DNA of 64,000 bases from Saccharothrix sp. ALI-22-I (GTDB lineage Bacteria; Actinomycetota; Actinomycetes; Mycobacteriales; Pseudonocardiaceae), in NCBI RefSeq assembly GCF_001984175.1, contig NZ_MTQP01000046.1, positions 1 to 64,000 of the forward strand, read 5' to 3'. Of the stretch, positions 1 to 8,598 are shown in pieces. A model generated the notes under the pieces. That model had not been told where the DNA came from and made no database searches. It saw only the letters and a program-made list of their open reading frames with translations. A program made the translations under genes and the position numbers. Numbering within the stretch: the first letter of the stretch is position 1; the number at the start of each line of letters is the position of its first letter.

Positions 1-201
1 ATCTACGCCCGCACGTACCAGACCATTCCGCTGCTGATCGTGGCCAGCCTCTGGTACCTGATCATGACGATGCTGCTCAGCGTGCCGCAGTCCATGATCG
101 AGCGCCGGTTCTCCCGCTCGACCAGGAGGACGGCCGCTGCCGCCGCGGTCGAGCCCGCGGCCGGCCAACCCGTCAGCACCACGAGGGAGTCGTTGCTGTG
201 A
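1..201 (+). CDS. Amino-acid ABC transporter permease, C-terminal end (partial)
   Basis: The frame is open from the first base to a TGA at 199-201 and encodes the last 66 residues of a membrane protein. A final hydrophobic helix (about residues 9-27) is followed by a short motif around [13 protein letters not shown] that is typical of HisM/GlnP-type permeases of polar amino-acid importers, then a polar alanine-rich tail. The stop overlaps the GTG of the ATPase gene by four bases (GTGA), so the two are translationally coupled. The 5' part lies outside the window. Confidence 0.8.
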   Translation: MYARTYQTIPLLIVASLWYLIMTMLLSVPQSMIERRFSRSTRRTAAAAAVEPAAGQPVSTTRESLL

Positions 202-965
202 AGGCCGACGGAACGATCGTCGCACGCCAGCTGTACAAGAGCTTCGGCCACCACGAGGTCCTGCGCGGGATCGACCTGTCGGTCTCGGCAGGGGAGATCT
301 CGTGCATCATCGGGCCGAGCGGATCCGGGAAGTCGACACTGCTGCGCTGTGTCAACGGGCTGGAGACCGTCGACCGCGGCGTGCTGCGGGTCAACGGCGA
401 GGACTTCGGCTACGTCGAGTCCGAACGCGCCTACCACGCGGTGCGCCCGCAACGGCTGGCCGAGCAGCGCGCCCGCATCGGCATGGTGTTCCAGCAGTTC
501 AACCTGTTCCCCAACATGACTGCGGAGGGCAACGTCATGTCGGGGCCGGTGCTGGTCAAGAAGATCGACCGCAAGGTCGCCCGTTCACGGGCGCGGGAAC
601 TGCTGGCCCAGGTCGGGCTCGACGGGTGCGGCCACAAATACCCCGCCCAGCTCTCCGGCGGCCAGCAGCAGCGCGTCGCCATCGCCCGCGCACTCGCGAT
701 GGAGCCCAGCATCATGCTGTTCGACGAACCCACCAGCGCACTGGACCCGGAGCTGGTGGGTGAAGTCCTCGCGGTCATGCGCGACCTCGCCCACAACGGC
801 ATGACCATGCTCGTCGTCACCCACGAGATGGGATTCGCCCGCGACGTCGCCGACGAGGTGCTGTTCATGGACGGCGGAGTCGCGGTAGAACGCGGCGACG
901 CCCGCGAGGTGCTCGCCAACCCGCGCGAACGACGAACCCAGGAGTTCCTGGAACGGGTGCTGTGA
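198..965 (+). CDS. Polar amino-acid ABC transporter ATP-binding protein
   Basis: This 255-residue cytoplasmic ATPase powers amino-acid import with the permease encoded just upstream. Walker [10 protein letters not shown] is at about 39-47, the ABC signature LSGGQQQR at about 152 and Walker B IMLFDEP at about 172, followed by the switch histidine in VVTHEM. Length and motifs match the GlnQ/HisP/EhuA group. The GTG start overlaps the permease stop. The binding protein would be upstream of the window. The neighbouring D-amino-acid-type enzyme and RidA remnant suggest the substrate is a hydroxy- or D-amino acid, but that is inference. Confidence 0.92.
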   Translation: MKADGTIVARQLYKSFGHHEVLRGIDLSVSAGEISCIIGPSGSGKSTLLRCVNGLETVDRGVLRVNGEDFGYVESERAYHAVRPQRLAEQRARIGMVFQQFNLFPNMTAEGNVMSGPVLVKKIDRKVARSRARELLAQVGLDGCGHKYPAQLSGGQQQRVAIARALAMEPSIMLFDEPTSALDPELVGEVLAVMRDLAHNGMTMLVVTHEMGFARDVADEVLFMDGGVAVERGDAREVLANPRERRTQEFLERVL

Positions 966-1276
966 ACCTCGATCGTGCTCTGGCCGAGTCGTGTACGCGC
1001 CTCGGGAAGGCGACCTCGCCCGCGACATCGTCGATGCCGCGGCTGAGGTCACAGTGCTGATGAAGCCGCACGTCGCCCCCGCTGCCTCCATGTGCAGCCG
1101 GACGAGGCCACGAAGCTGATCGCTGCCGGGCAGTGCTGCGGATGCTGTGCGCCCGGGGCCCAAGTTCCTGTTGACGGTGAACGACGGGCGCATTATGGTC
1201 GACAATCGACAAGCCGGACGCATCCGCTGGTCACACGGCATTTCGTCCGCACTGCTGCCCAAGGAGGACCGAGCAG
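966..1276 (+). other. 311 bases without a convincing gene; probable decayed coding sequence
   Basis: No intact gene is visible. One frame starting near 985 reads through a protein-like stretch containing GDLARDIVDAAAEV and TVLMKPH, and a second frame continues near 1092 with DEATKLIAAG before both hit stops. This looks like a gene remnant broken by indels. I do not recognise the family. Confidence 0.3.
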
Positions 1277-1360
1277 ATGATCGAGATCCGTACGAAGCGG
1301 GATTCCGCGGCAGACTCGGGCGGTTCACGTCCTGCGCCGGCCACGGCGGTGGCGCTGTGA
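1277..1360 (+). CDS. Short ORF upstream of the RidA-like gene (27 residues)
   Basis: An AAGGAGG ribosome-binding site at 1261-1267 lies nine bases before this ATG, so initiation here is plausible. The peptide begins MIEIRTKRDSAAD and its TGA overlaps the GTG at 1357 (GTGA). It may be a leader ORF coupled to the RidA-like gene, or the severed start of a larger protein. No function is suggested by the sequence. Confidence 0.3.
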   Translation: MIEIRTKRDSAADSGGSRPAPATAVAL

Positions 1361-1840
1361 GCCGGCCCAGGACGTCGGCCGTCGACACCGGCTCGGCCCT
1401 GGATCGGCTCCACGCCCTCGGTCTGGACCTTCCGAGCCTCACTGACAACCCGAACTACGTGAACCACCGGGCGGTGGGCTCCAGCACCCACATCTCGGGC
1501 CAACTGCCGTACCAGGACGGCGTGCTGCTGGGACAGGGCGTCGTCGGCCGGGACGTCGAGGTGCAGGCGGCACGGGGGCTCGCGCCACGCCGCGCTCAAC
1601 GCGCTCGCCGCCGCTGTGCAGGCGGTGGGGGATCTGGACCGCGTCCGGATCGTGCAGATGCTGGTCTTCGTGGCCAGTACACCGGAACTGGGTGAGCAGT
1701 CGCGGGTCGCCGACGCGGCCAGTGAACTCCTCGTCGAGGTGTTGGGCGAGAACGGACGGCACGCGCGCACCGCGATCGGTGTCGCCGGGCTGCCGCGCAA
1801 CAGTCCGGTCGAGATCCAGATGGTCTGCACCGCGGCGTAG
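1357..1840 (+). pseudogene. RidA/YjgF-family protein, frameshifted
   Basis: RidA proteins hydrolyse reactive enamine/imine intermediates released by PLP enzymes. The first frame carries the N-terminal half (VNHRAV, then THISGQLPYQDG, like the family VSGQLP motif). Around 1570-1595 similarity jumps to the next frame, which supplies HAALNALAAAVQAVGDL and the C-terminal half ending near VEIQMVCTAA. The two halves together have family length (about 160 residues), so one indel separates them. It lies beside a PLP-dependent enzyme, which is the expected RidA context. It could be a true pseudogene or a sequencing error. Confidence 0.7.
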
Positions 1841-1944
1841 GGCGGGCACAACGGCGGTGTGGCGGGTCGCGCACGTTCAGCATTCGAGGGAGTCGGCATC
1901 CGCGCCCCTCGGTCATTCCCAGACAGAAGCACGAGGAGTGCAGC

Positions 1945-3051
1945 GTGAACCGGCTCCAACGAGCACTCGACGCTCTGGTCGAGCGGGTTGACACCCCCGC
2001 GCCGATCGTGCTGGTCGACGTCATGCAAGGCAACATCGACCGCATGCAGAGCTTCGCCGACCAGCGCGGTCTCGACGTCAGGCCTCACGTCAAGACGCAC
2101 AAGTGCGTGGAAATCGGTCGGCGCCAGCTCAAGGCAGGGGCGGTCGGCATCACCGCGGGCAACGTCGGTGAGGCCGAGGTCTTCGCCGCGGCCGGCTTCG
2201 ACGACATCTTCCTCGCCTACCCGATCTGGCCCGCGGGAACGAAGGGGACGCGGATTCGCAGGCTCGCCGAGTCCATCCGGCTGCGGGTCGGCGTCGACAA
2301 CGTCGCGGCGATCGAGGCCATCGCCGACGCGATGGGAGGCGAACCGGACCGGCTGCAGGTCGTGATCGAGGTCGACTGTGGTGCCCGCCGATCCGGAGCG
2401 CCGCCCGAGATCGCGGGCGACCTCGCACTCGCCGCCCGCAAGCGCGGCCTGGTGCCGGTGGGCGTCTTCACGTATCCGGGTCACGGCAGCTCCGGTCGGG
2501 ACGCCCGCCTGCGCGCCGCGCGGGACCAGGATGCCGCGCTCGTCACCGCGGTACGCAGCCTCGCCCGCGTCGGGGTCACCGCAGAGGTGGTCAGCGCCGG
2601 CTCCACACCCACCGTCGAGTTCACCACCAGCAGCGTGATCACCGAGATCCGTCCCGGCGAGTACGTCTTCTGCGACCTGAACAACAGCCGGCTCGGCGCC
2701 TGCACGGACGACCAGATCGCGCTGTTCGTCGCTGCCACGGTGGTCAGCGAGTGGGTCCCCGACCAGGTCATCCTCGACGTGGGCACCAAAGCCCTCAGCC
2801 GCGAAGGCAGCGTCGAGCGCGGCTACGGTGGCGTCGCCGGCACGAAAGCCGTCCTGGCCAAGCTCAACGAGTACCACGGATTCCTCGCGCTGCCCGCCGA
2901 CGACTTCCGCCCCAGCGTGGGCACCGTGGTACCGGTGGTGCCGAACCACGTCTGCCCGGTCGTCCTCAACTTCGAGGAGCTGATCGTCACCGACAGCACT
3001 GGCACGTCGCTGGAGCGGTGGCCGGTCGACGCCCGCGGATTTCTCAGCTGA
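1945..3051 (+). CDS. D-threonine aldolase / D-serine dehydratase-like PLP enzyme
   Basis: This 368-residue cytoplasmic enzyme belongs to the fold-type III (alanine-racemase-like) PLP family. The PLP lysine motif PHVKTHK is at 47-53. The C-terminal NHVCPV (about 334-339) supplies the His/Cys metal site of D-threonine aldolases and eukaryotic-type D-serine dehydratases. Both families use D-beta-hydroxy amino acids, and sequence alone does not separate aldolase from dehydratase activity. A GAGGAG site at 1933-1938 supports the GTG start. It probably belongs to one catabolic unit with the amino-acid importer, the RidA-like remnant and the following dehydrogenase. Confidence 0.85.
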   Translation: MNRLQRALDALVERVDTPAPIVLVDVMQGNIDRMQSFADQRGLDVRPHVKTHKCVEIGRRQLKAGAVGITAGNVGEAEVFAAAGFDDIFLAYPIWPAGTKGTRIRRLAESIRLRVGVDNVAAIEAIADAMGGEPDRLQVVIEVDCGARRSGAPPEIAGDLALAARKRGLVPVGVFTYPGHGSSGRDARLRAARDQDAALVTAVRSLARVGVTAEVVSAGSTPTVEFTTSSVITEIRPGEYVFCDLNNSRLGACTDDQIALFVAATVVSEWVPDQVILDVGTKALSREGSVERGYGGVAGTKAVLAKLNEYHGFLALPADDFRPSVGTVVPVVPNHVCPVVLNFEELIVTDSTGTSLERWPVDARGFLS

Positions 3052-3115
3052 CCGGCCCCGGGGCGAAACCCCGTACCCGAGCCCGCGCCCGACCGACCTA
3101 CAGGAGTTGCCTGAC

Positions 3116-3850
3116 ATGAGACTAGAAAACGTCGCGGCACTGGTGACCGGCGCCGGCAGCGGAATCGGGGAGGCGGTGAGTTCCCACTTCCGCCGCGAGG
3201 GCGCGCGACTGCTGCTCACCGGCCGTAGGGAGCGACTCGACACCGCCCGGCCCGACGACCTGTACGTCCCCGGAGATCTCAACGACGAGGCGTTCGTCGA
3301 GGCCCTGGCCCACCAGGCCGCCGAGTCCCTCGGCACCGTCGACGTCGTCGTCCTCAACCATGGACTGCAGGCCGGCGGCCCACTTACCGAGATGTCCTAC
3401 GACGACGCGAAGAACGTGCTCGACAGCAACCTGCTCAGCGCGTTCCTGGTGATGAAGCACTTCGCGCCGCTGATGCCCGCCGCGGGAGGCTCGTTCGTCT
3501 GCGTCAGCTCACGGCTCGGCATGGTCGGCAAGGCGGGCGAGGTCCTGTACTCCGCTGCCAAGGGCGGCCTCATCATGCTCGCCAAGGGCGCGGCGATCGA
3601 ATGGGCCCCGCGCAACATCCGCGTCAACGTCGTCGCTCCAGGCCTGACCGCCACCCCGATCATCGAAGCATCGATCCAGCGCAGCCCCGACCCCGAGGCC
3701 TACCGCCGCGAGCGCGAGACCCAGATCCCGCTCCAACGCCTCGCCACCCCGGAAGAGATCGCCGACGCGGTCCTCTTCTTCGCGTCGTCGGAGTCGTCGT
3801 ACATCACTGGAGCGGTTCTCCCCGTCGACGGCGGGTACACCGCCTTCTGA
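3116..3850 (+). CDS. SDR-family NAD(P)-dependent oxidoreductase
   Basis: Classical short-chain dehydrogenase of 244 residues. The cofactor motif TGAGSGIG is at 11-18, NHG lies near residue 80, the catalytic serine in VSSRLG is near 132 and YSAAK is at 145-149. The C-terminal ITGAVLPVDGG is the usual SDR end. The ATG at 3116 is preferred over TTG at 3107 because AGGAG at 3102-3106 lies nine bases before the ATG and directly abuts the TTG. Sixty-five bases separate it from the PLP enzyme, so cotranscription is likely. The substrate is unknown; oxidation of a hydroxy acid or amino alcohol is plausible. Confidence 0.88.
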   Translation: MRLENVAALVTGAGSGIGEAVSSHFRREGARLLLTGRRERLDTARPDDLYVPGDLNDEAFVEALAHQAAESLGTVDVVVLNHGLQAGGPLTEMSYDDAKNVLDSNLLSAFLVMKHFAPLMPAAGGSFVCVSSRLGMVGKAGEVLYSAAKGGLIMLAKGAAIEWAPRNIRVNVVAPGLTATPIIEASIQRSPDPEAYRRERETQIPLQRLATPEEIADAVLFFASSESSYITGAVLPVDGGYTAF

Positions 3851-3863
3851 ACGCCGCCCGGAC

Positions 3864-3919
3864 AAGTATTGAGCCGAAAGTGATCACTTGCCTGCTTGAT
3901 CACTTTCGGCTCAATATTT
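3864..3919. terminator. Long hairpin terminator between convergent genes
   Basis: A near-perfect inverted repeat of about 20-23 bases (arms TATTGAGCCGAAAGTGATCA at 3867-3886 and its complement at 3897-3916) with a ten-base loop sits between the SDR gene and the oppositely oriented GntR fragment. Its position and strength fit a bidirectional terminator. Confidence 0.75.
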
Positions 3920-3982
3920 GAAAAGCTCAGTTCGGGAGGTTCCCGAGGCGGGCCAGAGACACTTCACCCAGGCGGCATGACC

Positions 3983-4546
3983 TCATGCACGCCGGGGTCT
4001 ACGTTTCCCCTGGTCTTCCGTCCGGGCTCGCAGCGCCGATTGGAAATGGCAGGCCAGTTCCTGCCGGAACTCGTCGATGTCGCCCTCCAGGGCAACCGCG
4101 GCCAACTTCTCGTGTTCGACGGCCAGATCGTGCGGGTCGCTGTAAGTGCGATGGTCGAGGCTGAGGTAGAGCCGCAGCTTGGTCTCCCAGCCATTCCAAA
4201 GACTCTGCAGAACGCCGTGCCCCGAGAGGTCGTAGAAGAGTCTGTGGAAGCCGAGGTGCGCGTCGATGCTGGCCGGGATGTCGTTCTTCTCCAAGGCCAG
4301 GTGGAGGTCTTCGATGGTTTGCATCAACCTCGGCCGCGCAGGACCGCGCAGCGCTTCGGCGGAGAGTTCAGCGGCATACGGCTCGACAAGTAGGCGGACC
4401 GACGCGATCTCGGCGACGTCGTGAGCGCTTACCTCTCGGCAATCCAGAAACAGTCTCCCGTGACCCGTATCTGCACGGAGTCCGGTCGGGCCGGCTGTCA
4501 CTCCAAGCCGTGATCCCTGAGCTCCCGACAACGTGAGCCCTCCCAA
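3983..4546 (-). pseudogene. GntR/FadR-type regulator lacking its DNA-binding domain
   Basis: The product is the FCD ligand-binding domain of a FadR-subfamily GntR regulator. EIASVRLLVEPYAAELSA is the start of the helical FCD domain and HLGFHRLFYDLSGH carries its metal/ligand histidines. The N-terminal winged-helix domain (about 70 residues) is absent: the 30-odd residues before the FCD match nothing, and the HAD gene ends only 34 bases upstream. A 5' deletion has probably removed the operator-reading half, leaving a non-functional remnant of the locus regulator. Confidence 0.7.
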
Positions 4547-4580
4547 CGGGTGGCTGGTGATGCGGTGCTCACCACTCCCG

Positions 4581-5260
4581 TCAAGGGCGCGGCAGGCCGA
4601 GGAGGACGGGAAGGTCGGCGATGTCGGTGATCCGCTTGTAGCCGAGCCAGTGCTCGTCGTGCTCGAAGCCGCGGTCCATGTACACCTTGTTCTTGATGCC
4701 GATGTCGGCGGCAGGGCGCAGGTCGTACTTCGGGCTCGCCGAGACGTGCACGATCTCGTCGAGTGCCACGCCGAGCTTGTCCAGCATGTACTCGAACGCG
4801 TAGAGCTGTGGCTTGTAGATGCCCATCTGCTCGGAGGTGATCACGACCTCGAACGGGGCCTGGAGGTTCTCCACGAGGCGCGACGCGTGCACGTCGTCGG
4901 AGTTCGTCACGATCACCAGCGGGTACTCCTCGGCCAAGCGCCGCAGTGCCTCGCTGACGCCGGGGTATGGGCCCCACGTGGGAATCTCCTCGTACACCGC
5001 CTCGCCGTCGCCCTGGCGGTACTCCAGGCCGAACCAGCGCATGGTCCGTTCCAGCGAGCGGGCGACGACCTGGTGGAACGGCTTCCACTCGCCCATGCAC
5101 TCGTCGATCCGGTATTGGTTCCCGTCCGCAGGAAGTCGCCTGCGATCTCGGCTGGGAGCCGGTCACCCAGGACCCGAGGGATCACCTCGTTGATGTGGAA
5201 GTGGATCAGCGTCCCGTTCATGTCAAACGAGACGAACTTCGGCTTGCGCTCAAATCCCAC
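4581..5260 (-). pseudogene. HAD-family hydrolase (haloacid dehalogenase-like), frameshifted
   Basis: The N-terminal frame starts at a GTG (5260) after GGAGG and carries HAD motif I as FDMNGT, then reads to GDFLRTG. Near 5123 the coding frame shifts by one base, and the remainder continues in the frame ending at 4581. Motif II is VIVTNSDD, motif III includes the lysine of GIYKPQ, and motif IV lies around DIGIKNKVYMDRG. Adding one G in a short G run restores a protein of about 226 residues, the normal type II dehalogenase/phosphatase length. Motif I has Asn in place of the usual second acidic residue, so a dehalogenase-like role is as likely as phosphatase. It may be a sequencing error. Confidence 0.7.
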
Positions 5261-5269
5261 GGTTTCCTC

Positions 5270-6016
5270 CAGTCGAACTCCGCGCGGAACGCCAAAATCC
5301 TGCTCGGGAGCAACGGCAACACCGGAACCGTGACCGTCGACCTCGACCGTCTCGACACCACCTCCGTGGTGGAGAACGGCCGGGTCCGTGCGATGGTCCA
5401 GCGCATCCCGAACAACGGCGGCGGTGCCGTGACCGGCCCGGTCACCGTCTCCGACCAGACTCTGACCGTGAGCGGCAACTCGGCCTCGGTGAACGTGCCG
5501 TGGACGAATGCCGCCGACGGCTACACGGTCACCCTGCTCCCGCCGTCGAACACCACCGTCTCCACTGTCGCGGTGGCCCAGCACAGCGGCCAGTGCCTGG
5601 ACGACACCAACCCCTCCACCGCCAACGGCACGCAGTACCAGCAGTACCACTGCGAAGGCGGTTACCAGCAGATGCTCGACCTCAAGCCGGTCGCCGGACG
5701 GGCGAACACCTACACCGTGGTCAACCAGCACAGCGGCAAGTGCCTGGACGTCTCGGGTGCTTCCACGGCCGACGGTGCCACCGTCATCCAGTACACCTGC
5801 ACCGGCGCCGCGAACCAGATGTTCACCCTGAACCCGGTCACCGCGCTGGGCAACAGCAAGGACTACCAGCTGGTCGCCGTGCACAGCGGCAAGTGCGTCG
5901 ACGTCAGCGAGATCTCCACCGCGGCCGGCGCGAAGATCCACCAGTGGCCCTGCGACCCGGCGAGCGCGCTGAACAACAAGAGGAACCAGATCTGGCGCCT
6001 CCAGGGCATGGGCTGA
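5270..6016 (+). pseudogene. 5'-truncated secreted glycoside hydrolase with ricin-type lectin tail
   Basis: Only the C-terminal end remains. A beta-sandwich-like segment (ARNAKILLGSNGNTG through VTLLPP) is followed by a ricin B-type (CBM13) domain with repeats around HSGQCLDD, HSGKCLDV and HSGKCVDV, each with the QxW-like element. No catalytic module or signal peptide precedes it. Similarity begins within about ten bases of the GTG start of the oppositely oriented HAD gene, so the upstream part was lost at a breakpoint near 5270. The hydrolase family (possibly a GH39- or GH79-like enzyme) is a guess. Confidence 0.65.
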
Positions 6017-6039
6017 CCCACAGCGCAAGCCAAGGGTCT

Positions 6040-6083
6040 CCGACCGGGTAGCCGTGGTCCTCACGGAACGGCTACCCAGTCGG
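6040..6083 (+). terminator. Hairpin terminator after the truncated lectin-tailed hydrolase
   Basis: Inverted repeat with arms of 16 bases and one mismatch (core GGGTAGCCGT and ACGGCTACCC) and a twelve-base loop, 24 bases after the stop at 6016. Confidence 0.7.
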
Positions 6084-6099
6084 GTGAGCTTGGTCGGGT

Positions 6100-6483
6100 T
6101 CAGGCGGAGTCGATGTGGCAGGAACCTGTGCCGTGGACGCTGGGCGGGGGCACGTCCAGTGACGGGTTGCGGTCGAAGAAGCCCGCGGGTTTGAGGGAGA
6201 AGCCCACGTAGTCGCAGGGCATGATCGGCCAGTCCTCGGGGCGGGGCAGGTGTGAGGTGCCGAAGGTGTGCCAGACGACGATGTCCTCGTTGACCAGTTC
6301 GCGTTCCTGTTTGACCCACTCGCCGAGTCCGTCGCCGGGGTGCTGGTTGGGGTAGTCGCCCGCGGCGTGCATCTCGGCGGGGTCGTAGCGGGTGACCCAG
6401 AGGTGGTGGCGGGCGAACTCCGCGCGCCGGGCCGGGGGCCGGTCACGGCGCGGGTCTGGGGACCGGGAGGCGTGCTGCTGCAC
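6100..6483 (-). pseudogene. Copper amine oxidase (primary-amine oxidase), C-terminal fragment
   Basis: About 105 residues match the end of copper/topaquinone amine oxidases: [25 protein letters not shown], then [20 protein letters not shown], which contains the third copper-ligand histidine region, and [12 protein letters not shown]. The enzyme normally has about 640 residues and the topaquinone tyrosine lies in the missing part. The fragment is therefore inactive. Its upstream end abuts unrelated sequence at about 6430-6490, close to another broken gene. Confidence 0.8.
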
Positions 6484-6512
6484 GAGCAGGCGGTGCCGCC
6501 CACGACCGGCAG

Positions 6513-6827
6513 CTATGCGTACGTCACCTTCACCACCCCGGTGCCGGGATCTCCACCGTCGACCGGCACGCCGAGCAGACGAGGTGCTGGTGGGGGAGTG
6601 GGGGAACAGTGGCGGTACCGGTGGCTGCCGTCCTCGTCGACCACCGTGTCGACCAGTCGCATCAGACGAAGGGTGTGGAGCGCGCGGTGGACGGTGATGA
6701 GCGAGATCGTCTGGCCCGTGCTTCGCATGCCGAGGTGGAGTTCTCCGGCGGAGATGAACCTGTCCTCCCGGACGAGGGCTTCGAGCACGGAGTTGGTCTT
6801 GCTACTCAGATGCTGGTCCGGACCCAC
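6513..6827 (-). pseudogene. Fur-family regulator (Zur-like), truncated after the DNA-binding domain
   Basis: Residues 1-75 form the Fur-family winged helix: [18 protein letters not shown], then [11 protein letters not shown] (recognition helix) and [12 protein letters not shown]. This end strongly resembles actinobacterial Zur. The metal-binding dimerisation domain (CxxC and HHHH-type ligands) is missing; after RYRHCS the sequence becomes proline/glycine-rich and unrelated. A Zur-like box lies just upstream (6873-6893), as expected for an autoregulated zur, and the neighbouring genes are metal transporters. A functional Zur must be encoded elsewhere if the boxes are used. Confidence 0.65.
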
Positions 6828-6872
6828 GCCTGTAACTCCACCATCACGGCCCTCATCCGTCCACGACCCTAC

Positions 6873-6893
6873 TGAACATGATTATGATTACCG
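6873..6893 (-). promoter_or_regulatory. Zur-like box upstream of the Fur/Zur fragment
   Basis: The left half TGAACATGATTATGATTA fits the actinobacterial Zur pattern (TGAAAATGATTnTCATTTTCA) at about 15 of 20 informative positions; the right half is degenerate. It lies 46 bases before the Fur-family start codon and suggests former autoregulation. Confidence 0.4.
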
Positions 6894-6945
6894 ATAAATT
6901 CGTCAAGGTCCGTGTGGCGGAGATGGGATCGACAGCCCGGCCGGA

Positions 6946-8598
6946 TCAGGTGGTGCACTGCCCTTCCCGCAGCGCGACGGTTCGGTCGCAACGGGTCAGG
7001 GTGGCGGGCCGGTGGGCGATGACTAGGACGCCGACATTGTCGTCGGCCGAGCCGAGCGCGGCGGTGATGGCCTCGTCGGCGTCGGGGTCCAGGTTGGCGG
7101 TCGCCTCGTCCAGGATGAGGATGCGCGGGTTGGTCAGCAGGGCCCGGGCGACGGCGACCCGTGCCCGTTGACCGCCGGACAGTCCGGCACCGGACTCTCC
7201 GACCGGTGTGTCGATCCCGGCGGGTAGACCGGACCGGGAGTCGAGGATTCCGGCTCGCCGTGCCGCCTGCTCGACATCGTGGTCACTGGCGTCGGGGCGG
7301 CCGAGCCGGATGTTGGTCGCGATCGTCCCGGCTAGCAGGCCGGGGTCCTGGGGCACGGCGCTGATCGCGCCACGCAGGTTGTCGTCGGCCAACTCGGCGA
7401 GGTCGACGCCGTCGAGGGTGATCCGGCCGGCGTCGGGGTCCCACATCCGGACGGCGAGCAGCGCGCAGGTGGTCTTGCCGGCGCCGGACGGACCGGTGAG
7501 CGCGACTCGTTCGCCGGGGCGGACGGCGAAGGACACCTCTCGCAGCGCGGGCGGCCCTTCGTCGCCGTAGCGGAACGTCACGTGGTCGAACACGAGCCCG
7601 GTCGCACGGTCGCGGGGTGGCAGGGACCGGGGCGCGTGGGCTTCGCGGACCGCCGGTGCCCGGTCGAGGACGCCGACGATCCTGGCGCCGGCGGCGCGCA
7701 GGGTGCCGAGGTTGCGCAGCAGGTCGGAGATCTGGGCGATGGGACCGAGTGCCGCGGTGGCCAGGACCATGGCGACCGGCGTGAGCGCGCGGCCGACCGC
7801 GTCGAGGTTCACCGCGCAGACCGCGAGGGCGCCGATCGCGCTGAGGGACAGTGCCGTGTCGGTGACCGCGCGTTCCAGGCCCGTTCGGGAGCCGATCCGT
7901 GCCTGCACCGTGGTCAGCACGCTGGTGTGCCGGTCGAGCGCGGCGGTGCGGCGGTGCAGGGCGCCCGCGGCGCTGAGCTCGTCGAGTCCGCGGACGGTGT
8001 CGACGAGTTCGGCGTTGAGCGCGGCGGCGGCCTCGGTCAGCTGGGCTCCCTGCCGGGCGCTGACCCGGCCGAACAGCCAGGGCAGCGCCGCGGTCACGAC
8101 CACGAACGGCACCCACACCAGCAACAGCCACGGTGTGACGAACAGCGACAGCGTCGTGGTGGCGGCGACCAGCACGACGCAGGTGAGCACCTGGGCCACG
8201 GTGTGGGCGTAGAGCCATTCGAGGCGGTCGACGTCGGCGAAGGCGACGGAGGCGAGATCGCCGCTCCGACGCGGCTTGCGGCGGTCGGGCAGGCTCACCC
8301 GCAGGCGGTCGAACACGCGGGCGCGCAGAACGCCGATCAGTCGATAGGCCAGGTCGTGGGAGACCCACGACTCCCGCCAGGTCATCGCGGCGGTGAGCAC
8401 CGCGAGGCCGCACAGGACACCTGCCACGGCCACCAGTGGTGCGGTGCCGGTCGCGGCCGTCCGGCCCGCGAGCCACGCACCGACCACGGCGATGCTCAGC
8501 GCACCGAGCTGGACGACGGCGTTGGACGTGATGGTCCAGACGAAGTTCGCCCGTTGCTCGGCGACCACCGGGAGCAGGCGCCGGAGCGGCCCGCTCAT
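6946..8598 (-). CDS. ABC half-transporter, CydC/IrtB-like (membrane plus ATPase domains)
   Basis: This 550-residue membrane protein has an N-terminal six-helix exporter-fold domain and a C-terminal ATPase with Walker A GPSGAGKTT, signature LSGGQRAR and Walker B ILILDEAT. It would form a heterodimer with the product of the preceding gene: its ATG overlaps that gene's stop by four bases. Such pairs are annotated CydDC-like, but in siderophore loci (YbtPQ, IrtAB, the pair in the Zur-controlled coelibactin cluster) they move or process metal-chelate complexes. It is the last gene of an operon with a FecBCD-type importer, which favours a metallophore role over cytochrome bd assembly; no cydAB is nearby. 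Confidence 0.85.
   Translation of the reverse strand: MSGPLRRLLPVVAEQRANFVWTITSNAVVQLGALSIAVVGAWLAGRTAATGTAPLVAVAGVLCGLAVLTAAMTWRESWVSHDLAYRLIGVLRARVFDRLRVSLPDRRKPRRSGDLASVAFADVDRLEWLYAHTVAQVLTCVVLVAATTTLSLFVTPWLLLVWVPFVVVTAALPWLFGRVSARQGAQLTEAAAALNAELVDTVRGLDELSAAGALHRRTAALDRHTSVLTTVQARIGSRTGLERAVTDTALSLSAIGALAVCAVNLDAVGRALTPVAMVLATAALGPIAQISDLLRNLGTLRAAGARIVGVLDRAPAVREAHAPRSLPPRDRATGLVFDHVTFRYGDEGPPALREVSFAVRPGERVALTGPSGAGKTTCALLAVRMWDPDAGRITLDGVDLAELADDNLRGAISAVPQDPGLLAGTIATNIRLGRPDASDHDVEQAARRAGILDSRSGLPAGIDTPVGESGAGLSGGQRARVAVARALLTNPRILILDEATANLDPDADEAITAALGSADDNVGVLVIAHRPATLTRCDRTVALREGQCTT

Noticed and set aside
3107..3115. TTG start for the SDR gene
   Set aside because: The AGGAG sequence abuts it directly, leaving no spacing; ATG 3116 has a nine-base spacing.
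1231..3357. 708-codon open frame on the minus strand
   Set aside because: It lies opposite the RidA-like and PLP-enzyme genes, has arginine/aspartate-rich antisense composition and no recognisable domain.
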